The notes beneath the pieces are model-generated. The model saw only the letters and a program-made list of their open reading frames with translations, was not told the origin of the DNA and made no database searches. From Rhodospirillales bacterium (lineage in GTDB: Bacteria > Pseudomonadota > Alphaproteobacteria > Rhodospirillales > Defluviicoccaceae), in contig REEP01000061.1 in NCBI GenBank assembly GCA_007695045.1, positions 1-45,965 of the forward strand: a stretch of DNA of 45,965 nucleotides, written 5' to 3'. Each line of letters starts with the position of its first letter. The stretch's first letter is position 1. Below, one piece after another: positions 27,461 to 37,835 of the stretch. A program made the position numbers and the translations under genes.

Positions 27461-28218
27461 GAACGCCCTCCCTCGTCGATCATTGTAAACGTTCCGGAGC
27501 GGCGGATCACCGCCGCGAATGCCCCCGGCTTGTGAATGCTGAAAACAATGATCGGCAGCCTGTTGTCGCGCGCGAGTGCGATGGCGGCGGTATCCATCAC
27601 CTTGAGGTTGCGCGACACCACGTTTTGATACGTCAAATGATCGAAGCGCACGGCATCCGCAACCACCTTCGGGTCCGCGTCATAGACGCCGTCCACCTGC
27701 GTCCCCTTGAGCAGAACGTCACAACCGGTTTCCACGGCGCGGAGCGCCGCAGCCGTATCGGTCGTGAAGAACGGATTGCCGGTGCCGGCGGCGAAAATGA
27801 CGATCCGGCCCTTTTCCATGTGGCGGATGGCTCGGCGCCGGATGTACGGCTCGCAGATGGCGGCCATCGGTATCGCCGACTGCACCCGCGTGTGGATGCC
27901 GAACTTCTCGAGAACGCTCTGGACGGCCAGGGCGTTCATCACGGTCGCCAGCATGCCCATGTGATCGGCGCTGGTGCGCTCGATCCCGCTCGCGGCATCA
28001 GAGACGCCTCGAAAGAGGTTGCCGGCGCCGATGACCAGGCCTACCTCGACCCCCAGCCGGTGCACCGCCGCCACTTCGGCACCGATTCGTTGCATGGCCT
28101 CGAGGTCGATGCCGAAGCCCTTGGGTCCCATCAGGGCCTCGCCGGAAACCTTCAGGAGCACGCGCCGGAATGGCGCCGGCGATGCCGTCAAGCTTGCTTC
28201 CGTGGCACTCTCCGGCAT
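27433..28218 (-). CDS. pyrH: Uridylate kinase PyrH
   Basis: PyrH phosphorylates UMP to UDP with ATP; the bacterial enzyme is a hexamer regulated by GTP and UTP. The 261-residue protein has [13 protein letters not shown], the nucleotide and UMP sites [33 protein letters not shown], and [20 protein letters not shown]. About 18 N-terminal residues and a 12-residue Ser/Lys C-terminal tail extend past the usual core. The tail coincides with the 28-bp overlap with frr. I chose ATG 28218 because GGGAGAG lies 4 nt upstream. The frame continues open into tsf, but that is antisense-like shadow plus the 12-bp repeats. Confidence 0.96.
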   Translation of the reverse strand: MPESATEASLTASPAPFRRVLLKVSGEALMGPKGFGIDLEAMQRIGAEVAAVHRLGVEVGLVIGAGNLFRGVSDAASGIERTSADHMGMLATVMNALAVQSVLEKFGIHTRVQSAIPMAAICEPYIRRRAIRHMEKGRIVIFAAGTGNPFFTTDTAAALRAVETGCDVLLKGTQVDGVYDADPKVVADAVRFDHLTYQNVVSRNLKVMDTAAIALARDNRLPIIVFSIHKPGAFAAVIRRSGTFTMIDEGGRSWKNSTSSK

Positions 28219-28241
28219 CGCACTCTCCCGGCGACTTACTT

Positions 28242-28277
28242 GCTCTCTGGCCCGCTCTTTGGCCCGCTCTCTGGTGA
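28242..28277. repeat. 12-bp tandem repeat between tsf and pyrH, three copies
   Basis: GCTCTCTGGCCC (28242), GCTCTTTGGCCC (28254) and GCTCTCTGGTGA (28266) stand head to tail in the 62-bp gap between the tsf stop and the pyrH start. On the transcribed strand this is a purine-rich AGAG repeat within the pyrH leader. Confidence 0.75.
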
Positions 28278-28280
28278 GCG

Positions 28281-29210
28281 CTAGACCCTTGCGGTCTTCG
28301 CCACCTCGCTGGCGAAATCCTCTTCGCGCCGCTCCAGCCCCTCGCCGAGCGCAAAGCGCTCGAAAGCGGTGACGCGGATGGTATTGCCGGTTTCCTTGGC
28401 AACCCCGTCGATGACATCGGCCACCCGGCTTTCGCCGTCGACGACGAACACCTGGTCCAGCAGGCATACCTCCTCATAGAACCGGCGCAACCTGCCTTCG
28501 ACCATCTTCTCGATGATGGCTTCGGCCTTGCCGGTGGCCCGGGCCTGCTCACTCAACACGGCACGTTCGCGCGCCAAGGCCTCCGAATCCACGCTCTCGC
28601 GGGAGACATAGGCCGGGCTGGCCGCGGCGATGTGCATGGCCAGGTGCTTGCCCAGTTGCTCCAACCGGTCTGCCGGTGCCTCCGATTCCAGGCCCACCAG
28701 CACCGCGATCTTGCCGATACCCGGCGCCAGGCTGTTGTGCACGTACCAGCCGACCAGACCCACATTCACCGCAATCACGGCCGTGCGCCGCACGTTCATG
28801 TTCTCGCCAATCGTGGCAATCATGTGGGTGATCTCGTCAGCGACGGTTCGACCCGATGCCGGATAGGTCATGGCCGTGAGCGCATCCACGCTGCCCCCGG
28901 CATCTTTGGCGAGACTTGCCACCGTGGTTACGAAGGTCTGAAAATCGGGGTTCCGGCTGACGAAGTCGGTCTCGGTATTGACCTCCACGACGGCGCCGAC
29001 AGGACCCTGCACCGATACGCCCACCAAGCCCTCGGACGCCACTCGACCCGCCTTCTTGGCGGCAGCGGCCAACCCCTTGGTCCGGAGCCAATCCACGGCG
29101 GCTTCTGCGTCCCCTCCGGTTTCCTGAAGCGCGCGTTTGCAATCCATCATGCCGGCACCCGTGCGTTCGCGCAGGGCCTTCACCTCGGCGGCAGTAATCT
29201 CAGCCATCAT
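28281..29210 (-). CDS. tsf: Translation elongation factor Ts
   Basis: EF-Ts exchanges GDP for GTP on EF-Tu. The 309-residue protein has the N-terminal UBA-like domain ([24 protein letters not shown]). The core follows with the TDFVSRN motif, which contacts EF-Tu, and the C-terminal dimerisation segment. The start is ATG 29210 with GGAG 5 nt upstream; the adjacent ATG 29207 cannot be excluded. It follows rpsB after a 131-bp gap that holds only weak GC hairpins, as in most bacteria. Confidence 0.98.
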   Translation of the reverse strand: MMAEITAAEVKALRERTGAGMMDCKRALQETGGDAEAAVDWLRTKGLAAAAKKAGRVASEGLVGVSVQGPVGAVVEVNTETDFVSRNPDFQTFVTTVASLAKDAGGSVDALTAMTYPASGRTVADEITHMIATIGENMNVRRTAVIAVNVGLVGWYVHNSLAPGIGKIAVLVGLESEAPADRLEQLGKHLAMHIAAASPAYVSRESVDSEALARERAVLSEQARATGKAEAIIEKMVEGRLRRFYEEVCLLDQVFVVDGESRVADVIDGVAKETGNTIRVTAFERFALGEGLERREEDFASEVAKTARV

Positions 29211-29341
29211 CAAATCTCCAGAACGATGCCGCGACCCTGCCGGTCATTCCCGGCCGGCGCCGCGACATGCCACGCTGTGATTTTCAACAAATCGGTCTTA
29301 AGAAACGCTTCCCGCGCTCCTCTGCTTCGGTTGGGCCTACG

Positions 29342-30202
29342 TCAGACCGAACTCACCGGCTCGGATGACTCGGCCGGCTGCTCGGCAGCGGGAGCGTCCG
29401 AAGCACGACCGGCTTCCCCCTCCGCCGGCTCTTCCTTGAGAGCTGCCACATCGTCCTCGACCAGCAATTCACGCGCATCCGATGCCGCGCCGACGTCCCC
29501 GCCGGAGGCCTGAAGTTCCTGCTGCAGGCCGTCGAGCACCGCCGCCACGACCAAGTCACAATACAGGTGGATCGCCCGAAGGGCATCGTCGTTGCCCGGT
29601 ATGGGATAATTGATGCCACTGGGATCGCTGTTGGAATCCAGCACCGCGGCAACCGGGATGCCGAGCTTGTTGGCTTCGGCCACGGCGATGTCTTCCTTGT
29701 TGGTGTCGATGATGAACAGCATGTCGGGCAGACCCGCCATCTCCTTGATGCCACCCAGGGCCCGTTCCAGCTTGTCGCGCTCGCGCTGAAGCTGCAGCGT
29801 TTCCTTCTTGGTCAGACCGCTGATGCCTTCCGCCAACTGGCTTTCGAGGTCACGCAGGCGGCGGATCGAGTGGGAAATGGTTCGCCAGTTGGTGAGCATG
29901 CCGCCGAGCCAGCGATGATTGACATAGTACTGGCCGCAGCGATTGGCCGCCTCCGCCACCACGTCGCTGGCTTGTCGCTTGGTGCCGACGAGCAGCACCC
30001 GGCCACCGTTGGCGACCACATCGCGAATCGCGGCAAGGGCGCGGTACAGCATCGGCACCGTCTGCCCCAAATCGATGATATGTATCCCATTTCGGACGCC
30101 AAAAAGGTATGGCTCCATCTTGGGGTTCCAGCGTCGCGTGGTGTGACCGAAGTGGACGCCAGCTTCCAGAAGCTGGCGCATGGTGAAGGTGGGTGGCGCC
30201 AT
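29342..30202 (-). CDS. rpsB: 30S ribosomal protein S2 with acidic C-terminal extension
   Basis: S2 binds the 30S subunit with S1 and is needed for initiation. The 286-residue protein has the core [45 protein letters not shown] and the C-terminal [13 protein letters not shown] and [16 protein letters not shown]. The last 55 residues or so are an acidic Ala/Glu/Pro/Ser-rich extension beyond the fold. I chose ATG 30202 (MAPPTFTM), with AGGAAA about 8 nt upstream. The frame is open about 20 codons further, giving a Lys/Glu-rich start without family support. Confidence 0.97.
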   Translation of the reverse strand: MAPPTFTMRQLLEAGVHFGHTTRRWNPKMEPYLFGVRNGIHIIDLGQTVPMLYRALAAIRDVVANGGRVLLVGTKRQASDVVAEAANRCGQYYVNHRWLGGMLTNWRTISHSIRRLRDLESQLAEGISGLTKKETLQLQRERDKLERALGGIKEMAGLPDMLFIIDTNKEDIAVAEANKLGIPVAAVLDSNSDPSGINYPIPGNDDALRAIHLYCDLVVAAVLDGLQQELQASGGDVGAASDARELLVEDDVAALKEEPAEGEAGRASDAPAAEQPAESSEPVSSV

Positions 30203-30325
30203 TGGTATGGTTTCCTGTTCCGGTTTGGCCTCCGCGGGCTTGTCCACGGCCATGCCGTGCACACCGGAGGCGACGCCCGGCCAAGGGGGCGGGGTGTCGC
30301 ATGCCCACGTGCGAGATATGCCGCA

Positions 30326-30826
30326 TCAATACCGCCCGCGACGTCGGTTTGCAAGCGCGGCAACCCGCTGAGGCCTGATCGCCGGCGCCATCGACGCCGC
30401 TTGGCCGTGGCGGGGCAGCAGACGGGTGTCGACGAAGCCGGACGCAGCGATCCGTCCACACAGCGCGCTCCACGGGCAGCCGCGGCACGCCGCTCTCGCC
30501 CGGCCACGCCCGAAGGCTCGACGCAGCCGTGCCACCCGGCGCGGGCTCAGGCGCAAGCGTCCGCTTGCCGGCCCGCGCCGACCCATCAATGTCGCCAGAA
30601 CGGCGCGGGCGCGGCGGTCGCGAACATGGACCCGATAGCGGCGACAATGGGCCGGACCGGCCGCGACCAGCGGGGCGCAGATGTCATCGGGTCCGTCCTT
30701 CAATACGATGGCGGCGCCAGCGTTCAGCCGGGCGATCACGCGGTCCATGTTGGCGCAGAAACGCTCGGAGTACCCGGTGCCGGCATAGGTCAGAACGCAC
30801 AGCACGTGATGGGCACGAAGGCGCAC
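30326..30826 (-). CDS. DUF1284 cysteine-rich protein
   Basis: About 166 residues. It opens with the DUF1284 signature RLRAHHVLCVLTYAGTGYS followed by FCANMD, then GPDDICAPL and an AHC site. It ends with RAACRGCPWSALCGRI (C-x2-C-x5-C) and GF...RLL. The conserved His-His and at least six cysteines suggest a metal or Fe-S site; no biochemical function is known to me. The start is uncertain. I use GTG 30826 because the conserved domain begins there, but no strong ribosome-binding site is present. TTG at 30856 or 30871 would add 10 or 15 residues. It lies between dnaE and rpsB on the same strand, in the middle of an essential-gene run. Its C-terminus is very Arg-rich. Confidence 0.8.
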   Translation of the reverse strand: MRLRAHHVLCVLTYAGTGYSERFCANMDRVIARLNAGAAIVLKDGPDDICAPLVAAGPAHCRRYRVHVRDRRARAVLATLMGRRGPASGRLRLSPRRVARLRRAFGRGRARAACRGCPWSALCGRIAASGFVDTRLLPRHGQAASMAPAIRPQRVAALANRRRGRY

Positions 30827-30929
30827 GGCGCGTTTCGTCTCAGCGGTGGTCCGCAAAGCCCCTACCCGCAAACGGATAGGTCCGGCCTGGGGCGGATCGG
30901 GGCGGTCGGCGTGCTGCCGTTCACGGGGG

Positions 30930-33900
30930 CTATATCTCCTCCACCGCGCTCACGCCCGGCAGGTCGCGCAGGCCGGCCAACGTTTCCGGACCGGCGGCAT
31001 AGCGCCCGGGCAGATCGATCTCCACCTCCCCCACCGCCGGCACCCAGCACACCACCGTTACCGCCGAACCGCCGGCGGACCGCTCCGGCAGCCGCTCGCG
31101 TATCGCCGACACGCCCTCGCGCCCGTGCACATGAACCACGGCGCCCGCCGACGTGCGCGCGGCCGCGGCCTCCAACGGCTCGATCGACTGGGCCGTAAGC
31201 CGCGTAAGGTCGCCGTCGGCCCGGGCAGCCGCCCGCACCAGGAGCGCGTTGCCGACTTCCAGCAATTCCCGGCACGAAGCCAGCAGTTCCGCGAACACCG
31301 TCACCTCGAACACGCCCGAGGCGTCCGACATATCCACGAAAGCATAACGGCTGCCCCGACCCGAGGTACGCTCCTTTTTGCCGGTGACGGTGCCGGCCAG
31401 CAGCAGTGCGCCGTTGCCGACGCGACGGCCGGCTTCGGCGATCGGGGTCACTCCGAGCCGGCGCAACGCCTTCTCGTGCACCATGATCGGATGCTGCGAG
31501 AGGTAGAACCCGATCGCCAGGAATTCTTCCCGGATGCGCTGAACCATCGGCCAATCCGGCACGTCCGGCAGGCGCAGCCAGCTTTCCGAGCCCGTCGGAG
31601 CGGCTGCGAACAGCCCCATCTGCCCACTCTCGCGCTCGCGCGCGACCTGGGCGGCATGGCGGACGATGGCTTCCGCCCCTTCGAACACCCGCCTCCGGTT
31701 AGGCTCGAGGGAATCGAAAGCACCGGCCTTTGCCAGGTTTTCGATCTGCCGCTTGTTGACCTGTCGCGGCTCCATGCGCCGGCAGAAATCCTCAAGATCG
31801 GCGAACGGGCCGCTCCGTTGCCGTTCCGCCACCAGCGATTCCATCGCTGCCTGGCCGACGTTCTTCACCGCGGCGAGGCCGTAACGGATGGCACCGCCGC
31901 GGCCGTCCCCGGAACCGGGATCCGCGACCGTGAAGTTGGCGGCCGATGCGTTGACGTCGGGCGGCAGCAGGGTGACGTCGAGGCGGGTCAGTTCCTGCCG
32001 GAAGGTGCTGATCTTCTCCGGATGCCCCACCTCGAGGGCCATGGACGCCGCCATGAAGGCCACCGGGTGGTTGGCCTTGAGATAGGCGGTCTGGTAGGCG
32101 ACCAGGGCGTAGGCGGCGGCGTGAGACTTGTTGAATCCGTAGCCGGCGAACTTGGCCACCAGGTCGAAGATGAACGCCGCCCGCGCCGGCGGCGCCCCGC
32201 GTCCGGCAGCACCTTCCGCGAACACCGCCCGCTGGCGCTCCATCTCCTCCTTGTTCTTCTTGCCCATGGCACGCCGGAGGATGTCGGCGGCGCCCAGGGA
32301 ATATCCTGCGAGTTCCTGGGCAATCTGCATCACCTGTTCCTGGTAGATGATGATGCCGTAGGTTTCCTCCAGGATCGGGCGCAGGCTGGGATAGAGGTAG
32401 TCCGGCTCTTCCTCGCCATGCTTGCGGCGGATGTAGCTCGGGATGTTGTCCATCGGTCCGGGGCGGTACAGCGCCACCACCGCGATGATGTCCTCGAACT
32501 TGTCGGGCTTGAGCTTGCGCAGGGCATCGCGCATACCGGCGCTTTCCAACTGGAACACGCCGACGGTGCTGCCCTCCCCCAGCAGCCGGAAGGTCTTGGC
32601 GTCGTCCAGGGGCAGATTGGAAAGATCGAGCCGGGTACCGGTGGCGGCCGTCACCAGGTCCACCGCCTTGGCCAGAACGGTAAGGGTCTTGAGGCCGAGG
32701 AAGTCGAACTTCACCAACCCGGCGGACTCCACCCATTTCATGTTGAAGCCGGTCACCGGCAGGTCGGAGCGCGGATCCCGGTAGAGTGGGATCAATTCTT
32801 GCAGAGGGCGATCGCCGATGACCACGCCGGCGGCGTGGGTGGAGGCATGGCGATACAGCCCTTCCAGCTTCTGGGCGATATCCACGAGCCGAGCCACGCC
32901 CTCGTCCTCACGGATCATCGTCTGGAGCTGCGGCTCGCCTTCGATCGCCTGGGGCAGGGTCACCGGGTTGGCGGGGTTGTTCGGCACGAGCTTGCAGATG
33001 CGATCCACGTGGCCATAGGCCATGCCCAGCACCCGGCCCACATCGCGCAGCACGGCCCGAGCCTGGAGCTTGCCGAAGGTGATGATCTGCGCCACCCGGT
33101 CACGGCCGTACTTTTCCTGGACGTGGTGGATCACCTCGTCGCGGCGATCCTGGCAGAAATCGATGTCGAAATCGGGCATGGACACCCGCTCAGGGTTGAG
33201 GAACCGCTCGAACAGCAGGCCGAAGCGCAGCGGGTCGAGATCGGTGATCGTCAACGACCAGGCCGCCACCGACCCGGCGCCGGAGCCGCGCCCCGGCCCC
33301 ACCGGAATGCCGTGACGCCGGGCCCACTGGATGAACTCGGCGACGATCAGGAAATAGCCGGCAAACCCCATCTCGCAGATGACGCGGAGTTCGTAATCCA
33401 GCCGTTCGCGATAGCGTCGTTCCACCGCCGCCCGCCCGGCTTCGCCTGCGTCCGCCCCGATGCCGGCAGCATCGGCGGCCGCTTCGCCCTTCGCCAAGGC
33501 GCCCGTGGACCGATCAGCCAGCCGCCTGGTGAGCCCGTCATGCGCCTGCCGGTGCAGCGTAGCCTCGGCATCGAGGCCGGTGCCGGTGGCGAACGGCGGC
33601 AGCATCGGCTTGACCGGCTCGACAAAGAATCCGCAGCGCCGCGCGATCAGCACGGTGTTTTCGATCGCATCAGGCAAATCGGCGAACCGCTCCGCCATCG
33701 CCTCGGCACTCTTGAAGGCATGCTCAGGGGTCAGCCGCCGGCGCTGATCGTTCGCCATCAATGTGCCCTCGGCGATGCAGATCAGGGCATCGTGGGCTTC
33801 GAACATGTCCGGCGTGGGAAAGAACGCCTCGTTGGTGGCCACCAGCGGCAGGCGGCCCCGGTCGGCGAGCTCCAGCAGCAAAGGTTCGATTCGCGCCGCG

Positions 33901-34487
33901 TCCGACTCCTCATCAAGGCCGTGACGCTGCACCTCGACATACAGCCGGTCGGGAAAGATGCCTTTCAGCCGGTCAAGCACGGCCGCGGCCGCATCGCCGT
34001 GACCCTGGGCCAGACGCCGTCCCACCGGACCGGCGGGTCCGCCGGTCAGGGTGATCAGGCCCTTGTTGTGGCGAGCCAGGTCGTCCAGGCGAACGTGGGG
34101 AGAGCCGGCCGCGCCGCCCGCGGACTCGGCCCGCCCGGTGCCCAGATGGGCCGCAGCCAGCAGCGCCAGAAGGTTGCGATAGCCCTCGGCAGTCTGCACC
34201 AGAACGACGATGGGATCGGCATCGGGTCCGGCAGCCGGCGCGCCGCCGGCGCCGTCGCCGCCATCCTCATCGGCCAGGGCCAGCTGGCAGCCGATGATCG
34301 GCTGAATGCCGGCCGCCGCCATGGTGGTCGAAAACTCGAGCGCCCCGAACAGGTTATTGGTATCGGTGATGGCCACCGCCGGCATGTGATGGCGCCGGCA
34401 CAGCCCCGGCAGGTCACGGATGCGGATCGCCCCTTCGGACAGGGAATAGGCCGTATGGACCCGAAGGTGAATGAACGTCGCCGGCAT
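30930..34487 (-). CDS. dnaE: DNA polymerase III alpha subunit DnaE
   Basis: DnaE is the replicative polymerase. The 1185-residue protein is of the DnaE1 type. It begins with the PHP domain (FIHLRVHTAYSLSEGAI, then VAITDTNNLFGALEF). The palm follows with GPGRGSGAGSVAAW and the catalytic aspartates in MPDFDIDFCQDRRDEV. The fingers lead into DEGVARL...YRHASTHAAGVV. A helix-hairpin-helix region, an OB fold (about residue 1000 on, GTVTGKKERTSGRG) and the C-terminal tau-binding region complete it. A Gly/Ala-rich insertion in the N-terminal domain (about residues 75-95) is poorly conserved. ATG 34487 follows lolD by 36 bp. There is no epsilon or tau gene nearby, as usual. Confidence 0.98.
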   Translation of the reverse strand: MPATFIHLRVHTAYSLSEGAIRIRDLPGLCRRHHMPAVAITDTNNLFGALEFSTTMAAAGIQPIIGCQLALADEDGGDGAGGAPAAGPDADPIVVLVQTAEGYRNLLALLAAAHLGTGRAESAGGAAGSPHVRLDDLARHNKGLITLTGGPAGPVGRRLAQGHGDAAAAVLDRLKGIFPDRLYVEVQRHGLDEESDAARIEPLLLELADRGRLPLVATNEAFFPTPDMFEAHDALICIAEGTLMANDQRRRLTPEHAFKSAEAMAERFADLPDAIENTVLIARRCGFFVEPVKPMLPPFATGTGLDAEATLHRQAHDGLTRRLADRSTGALAKGEAAADAAGIGADAGEAGRAAVERRYRERLDYELRVICEMGFAGYFLIVAEFIQWARRHGIPVGPGRGSGAGSVAAWSLTITDLDPLRFGLLFERFLNPERVSMPDFDIDFCQDRRDEVIHHVQEKYGRDRVAQIITFGKLQARAVLRDVGRVLGMAYGHVDRICKLVPNNPANPVTLPQAIEGEPQLQTMIREDEGVARLVDIAQKLEGLYRHASTHAAGVVIGDRPLQELIPLYRDPRSDLPVTGFNMKWVESAGLVKFDFLGLKTLTVLAKAVDLVTAATGTRLDLSNLPLDDAKTFRLLGEGSTVGVFQLESAGMRDALRKLKPDKFEDIIAVVALYRPGPMDNIPSYIRRKHGEEEPDYLYPSLRPILEETYGIIIYQEQVMQIAQELAGYSLGAADILRRAMGKKNKEEMERQRAVFAEGAAGRGAPPARAAFIFDLVAKFAGYGFNKSHAAAYALVAYQTAYLKANHPVAFMAASMALEVGHPEKISTFRQELTRLDVTLLPPDVNASAANFTVADPGSGDGRGGAIRYGLAAVKNVGQAAMESLVAERQRSGPFADLEDFCRRMEPRQVNKRQIENLAKAGAFDSLEPNRRRVFEGAEAIVRHAAQVARERESGQMGLFAAAPTGSESWLRLPDVPDWPMVQRIREEFLAIGFYLSQHPIMVHEKALRRLGVTPIAEAGRRVGNGALLLAGTVTGKKERTSGRGSRYAFVDMSDASGVFEVTVFAELLASCRELLEVGNALLVRAAARADGDLTRLTAQSIEPLEAAAARTSAGAVVHVHGREGVSAIRERLPERSAGGSAVTVVCWVPAVGEVEIDLPGRYAAGPETLAGLRDLPGVSAVEEI

Positions 34488-34523
34488 CTATGGTTACCCC
34501 TCCCCGCCCCCGGGTCGTCGCCG

Positions 34524-35210
34524 TCAGGCTTCGACCGGCACCAGCACGCCGTCCTCCAGGAGAACGATCCGGTCCATGCGTTCGGCCAGGGCGACGTTGT
34601 GGGTGGCGACCACGGCGGCGAGGCCGGCACTTCGCACCAGGGCCAGCAGCATTCGGAACACCTCGTCGGCCGTGTGCGGGTCCAGATTGCCGGTGGGTTC
34701 ATCCGCCAGCAACACCTTCGGCACGTTGGCCAGCGCCCGGCCGATGGCGACCCGCTGCTGTTCGCCACCGGAAAGGCGGCCGGGACGATGGCTCGCACGC
34801 TGCTCCAGGCCGAGGCATGTCAGCAGTTCCCGGCTCCGTTCCCGCGCTTCCCGCCGGGACCGACCGGCAATGATCTGGGGGATCGCAATGTTTTCCAGGG
34901 CGGTGAACTCGGGCAGGAGATGGTGATACTGGTAGACAAAGCCGATGCTGGACCGGCGGATGCGGGTGCGCCCGCCGTCGCCCAGGCCACTGCAGGCCTG
35001 GCCGTCGATCCGCACTTCTCCCGCATCGGGGCGTTCCAGCAGCCCGGCCACATGCAACAGGGTGGATTTGCCTGCCCCCGACGGGCCGACCAGGGCGACG
35101 ATCTCACCCGCCTGCACCGAAAGGTCGACGCCGCAGAGAATTCTGAGTTCGCTGCGCCCCTGCCGATACGTGCGAACGATCCCTTCGGCGTGGAACACCG
35201 CCTCATTCAT
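34524..35210 (-). CDS. lolD: Lipoprotein-releasing ABC ATPase LolD
   Basis: LolD powers extraction of outer-membrane lipoproteins from the inner membrane by the LolCDE-type complex. The 228-residue ATPase has Walker [10 protein letters not shown] near residue 43, a Q-loop followed by the family's [16 protein letters not shown] signature [15 protein letters not shown], Walker [13 protein letters not shown] and switch His in THN. ATG 35210 overlaps the end of its permease partner by 8 bp. The pair forms one operon unit. Confidence 0.96.
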   Translation of the reverse strand: MNEAVFHAEGIVRTYRQGRSELRILCGVDLSVQAGEIVALVGPSGAGKSTLLHVAGLLERPDAGEVRIDGQACSGLGDGGRTRIRRSSIGFVYQYHHLLPEFTALENIAIPQIIAGRSRREARERSRELLTCLGLEQRASHRPGRLSGGEQQRVAIGRALANVPKVLLADEPTGNLDPHTADEVFRMLLALVRSAGLAAVVATHNVALAERMDRIVLLEDGVLVPVEA

Positions 35211-36444
35211 AGCGCAGCGCTTCGGCCGGATCGATCCGCGCCGCCCGCCACGACGGATACAGGGTGGCCAGGAACGACAGCCCCAGCGCCATGGCGACCA
35301 CCGTCGCCACTTCGGTCGGATCCACCTCCGCCGGGAGCTGCGACAGGAAATAGATTTCGGCGGCAAACAGCTCGGTTCCCGTCATGCCCTGGATCCACTG
35401 GCGGATGACCTCGATGTTCTGGGCCAGGGTCAGGCCGATGACGAAGCCGAGGGTGGTGCCGATCACGCCGATGCTGGCGCCGGAGATCAGGAACACCCGC
35501 ATGATCATGCCGCGCGTGGCCCCCATGGTGCGCAGGATGGCGATATCCCGGCCCTTGTCCTTGACCAGCATAATCAGGCTGGAGATCACATTGAACGCTG
35601 CCACCAGGATGATCAGCGTCAGGATCAGGAACATCACGTTGCGTTCCACCTGAATGGCGTTGAAGAAGCCGGCGTTGGCGCGTTGCCACTCGAGGATGCG
35701 TCCGCCCCGGTCACCCAGCACCCGATAGAGGTCCGGCACCAGGGACGGCGCCCGGTCCGGGGAGGTCAGGAACACCTCCAGGGCCGAAGCCGCGCCCGGG
35801 AACTGGAAATACGCCTGCGCCATCTCGATCGGCATGAACACGAAGCTCGAGTCGTATTCATACATGCCGACCTCGAAGATCGCCGCCACAGGGAAGGTCC
35901 CGACCCGGGGCACCGAGCCGAACGCGGTCACCCGTCCCTGGGGTGAGATGATGGAGAGTTCGTCCCCCACGGTGACGGCCATCTGCTCCGCCAGCCGCTG
36001 GCCGATGACCAAGCCCTCGTCGGGGTTGTCGAGCGTGCCGAGGTTGATGTTGTCCGCCAGGATCGGTCTCTGCCTCAGATCCGCCATCCGGACGCCGCGC
36101 ACCACCGCGCCGCGGGTGGAACCCCGGTGGGTGACCATCACCTGGCCTTCGACAATGGGGTAGACGGCGGTCACGTCGCGCAGGTCGCGGATGGCGGCGG
36201 CGAGATCGTCGTAGTCGGTGAAACCGCCCGCCTCGGCATAGACGCTGATATGGCCGTTGAGGCCCAGGATCCGGCCCAGCAACTCCTGGCGGAAGCCATT
36301 CATCACCGACATGACGATGATAAGCGTGGCGACGCCAAGCGCGATGCCCAGCAGCGAGAACCAGGCGATCACCGAGATGAACCCCTCGCTCCGCCGGGCC
36401 CTCAGATAGCGCATGGCGATCAGCCATTCGAACGATGACAACAC
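35203..36444 (-). CDS. lolC: Lipoprotein-releasing system permease LolC/LolE
   Basis: A 413-residue inner-membrane permease of the LolC/E family. It has one N-terminal membrane segment ([29 protein letters not shown]), a large periplasmic domain (about residues 50-265) and three C-terminal segments from about residue 268. The LolC/E start ([21 protein letters not shown]) and the coupling region ([21 protein letters not shown]) are clear. Only one permease gene is present, as in many alphaproteobacteria, so it probably acts as a homodimer with LolD. The start is GTG 36444 with AGGAG about 10 nt upstream. Confidence 0.95.
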   Translation of the reverse strand: MLSSFEWLIAMRYLRARRSEGFISVIAWFSLLGIALGVATLIIVMSVMNGFRQELLGRILGLNGHISVYAEAGGFTDYDDLAAAIRDLRDVTAVYPIVEGQVMVTHRGSTRGAVVRGVRMADLRQRPILADNINLGTLDNPDEGLVIGQRLAEQMAVTVGDELSIISPQGRVTAFGSVPRVGTFPVAAIFEVGMYEYDSSFVFMPIEMAQAYFQFPGAASALEVFLTSPDRAPSLVPDLYRVLGDRGGRILEWQRANAGFFNAIQVERNVMFLILTLIILVAAFNVISSLIMLVKDKGRDIAILRTMGATRGMIMRVFLISGASIGVIGTTLGFVIGLTLAQNIEVIRQWIQGMTGTELFAAEIYFLSQLPAEVDPTEVATVVAMALGLSFLATLYPSWRAARIDPAEALRYE

Positions 36445-36457
36445 GATTGTTCCACTC

Positions 36458-37771
36458 CTATGCCGTCAGCCGGGCCAACGCGGATTCCATGCTGATCTCC
36501 GCCCGCTCACCGGTCTGCCGGCATTTCAGCTCGACCTGGCCCGTCTTGAGGGCGCGCGGTCCCACGATCACCTGCCACGGCAGGCCGATCAGATCCATCT
36601 CGGCGAACTTCACCCCGGCACGATCGTCACGGTCGTCGAACAGCACCTCGACACCCGCACCGCACAACCCCGCATAGAGGTGCCGACACGCCTCGTCGCA
36701 CGCCGCATCCGCCGGCCGGAGGTTGATCAGTCCGACCCGAAAAGGGGCCACACTGTCCGGCCAGACGATGCCGGCCTCGTCATGGGATGCCTCGATAATG
36801 GCCCCCACAAGGCGCGACACGCCGATCCCATAGGAACCCATCTCGAAACATATAGCCTGACCATCCGGCCCCTGCACGGCTGCGTTCATCGGTCGGGAGT
36901 ACTTCGTGCCGAAGTAGAAGATGTGGCCGACCTCGATCCCGCGCCCCTGCACCAGGGCATCGCCCAGGACCCGTTCGGCCTCAGGGTCGCGCTCCTCGTC
37001 GGTGGCGGCATACTTGCCGGTGAATTCGGCGACGACCCGGCGACGTTCCGCGTCGTCGTCCACCGGCAATCCGCTCCAGTCCCCGGCCGCGAGATCCCGA
37101 TGGTAGGCGATCTGACTCTCGCCGGTCTCGGCAAGGACCACGAACTCGTGGCTCATGTCGCCGCCGATCGGGCCGCTCTCCGCCTTCATCGGGATGGCCT
37201 TCAGGCCCAGGCGAGCAAAGGTCCGGAGATAGCTCACGAACATCGTCTCGTACGATACCCGCGCCGCGGCGGCATCGATATCGAACGAGTAGGCGTCCTT
37301 CATCAGGAACTCGCGCCCGCGCATCACCCCGAACCGGGGGCGGATCTCATCGCGGAACTTCCACTGGATGTGATAGAGCAGCTTCGGCAACTCCCGGTAG
37401 CTCTTCAGGCTGGCCCTGAGAATATCGGTGATCTGCTCTTCGTTGGTGGGACCATACAGCAGGTCCCGGTCATGCCGGTCGGTGATCCGGAGCATTTCCG
37501 GGCCATAGGCATCATAGCGGCCGCTTTCCCGCCACAGCTCCGCGGGCTGGATGGTCGGCATCAATATCTCCTGGCAGCCGATCCGATCCTGCTCCTCGCG
37601 CACGATCGCCTCGATCCGACGCAAGACGCGCAGCCCCAGCGGGAGCCAGGAGTAGATCCCCGCGCTCGACTGGCGAACCATGCCGGCGCGCAGCATCAGC
37701 CGGTGGGAGGCGACCTGGGCCTCCGCCGGGACTTCCTTGAGGGTCGGCAGCAGCAGACGGGACAACAGCAT
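36458..37771 (-). CDS. proS: Prolyl-tRNA synthetase ProS (short alphaproteobacterial type)
   Basis: ProS charges tRNA-Pro. The 437-residue protein is a class II synthetase with motif 1 near [17 protein letters not shown], motif 2 [17 protein letters not shown] and motif 3 [15 protein letters not shown]. The C-terminal anticodon-binding domain follows. The editing insertion (INS) found in the E. coli enzyme is missing, as known for alphaproteobacterial ProS. Alanine mischarging would then need a separate editing factor. The start is ATG 37771 ([13 protein letters not shown]) with no strong ribosome-binding site. A 13-bp repeat array begins 13 nt upstream. Confidence 0.97.
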   Translation of the reverse strand: MLLSRLLLPTLKEVPAEAQVASHRLMLRAGMVRQSSAGIYSWLPLGLRVLRRIEAIVREEQDRIGCQEILMPTIQPAELWRESGRYDAYGPEMLRITDRHDRDLLYGPTNEEQITDILRASLKSYRELPKLLYHIQWKFRDEIRPRFGVMRGREFLMKDAYSFDIDAAAARVSYETMFVSYLRTFARLGLKAIPMKAESGPIGGDMSHEFVVLAETGESQIAYHRDLAAGDWSGLPVDDDAERRRVVAEFTGKYAATDEERDPEAERVLGDALVQGRGIEVGHIFYFGTKYSRPMNAAVQGPDGQAICFEMGSYGIGVSRLVGAIIEASHDEAGIVWPDSVAPFRVGLINLRPADAACDEACRHLYAGLCGAGVEVLFDDRDDRAGVKFAEMDLIGLPWQVIVGPRALKTGQVELKCRQTGERAEISMESALARLTA

Positions 37772-37783
37772 ATGGCAGACTTT

Positions 37784-37835
37784 CAGGACAAACGGGCAGG
37801 ACAAACCGGCAGAACAAACGGGCACGAGAAACGGT
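37784..37835. repeat. 13-bp tandem repeat in the proS leader, about four copies
   Basis: CAGGACAAACGGG (37784), CAGGACAAACCGG (37797), CAGAACAAACGGG (37810) and a diverged CACGAGAAACGG (37823) run head to tail, ending 13 nt upstream of the proS start. On the proS strand the array is pyrimidine-rich (CCCGTTTGTCCTG units). The unit length is not a multiple of three, so it is unlikely to be coding. Confidence 0.8.

Noticed and set aside
30846-35408. A 1520-codon open frame on the plus strand
   Set aside because: It is antisense to dnaE and lolD, with no ribosome-binding site and composition typical of a shadow frame.
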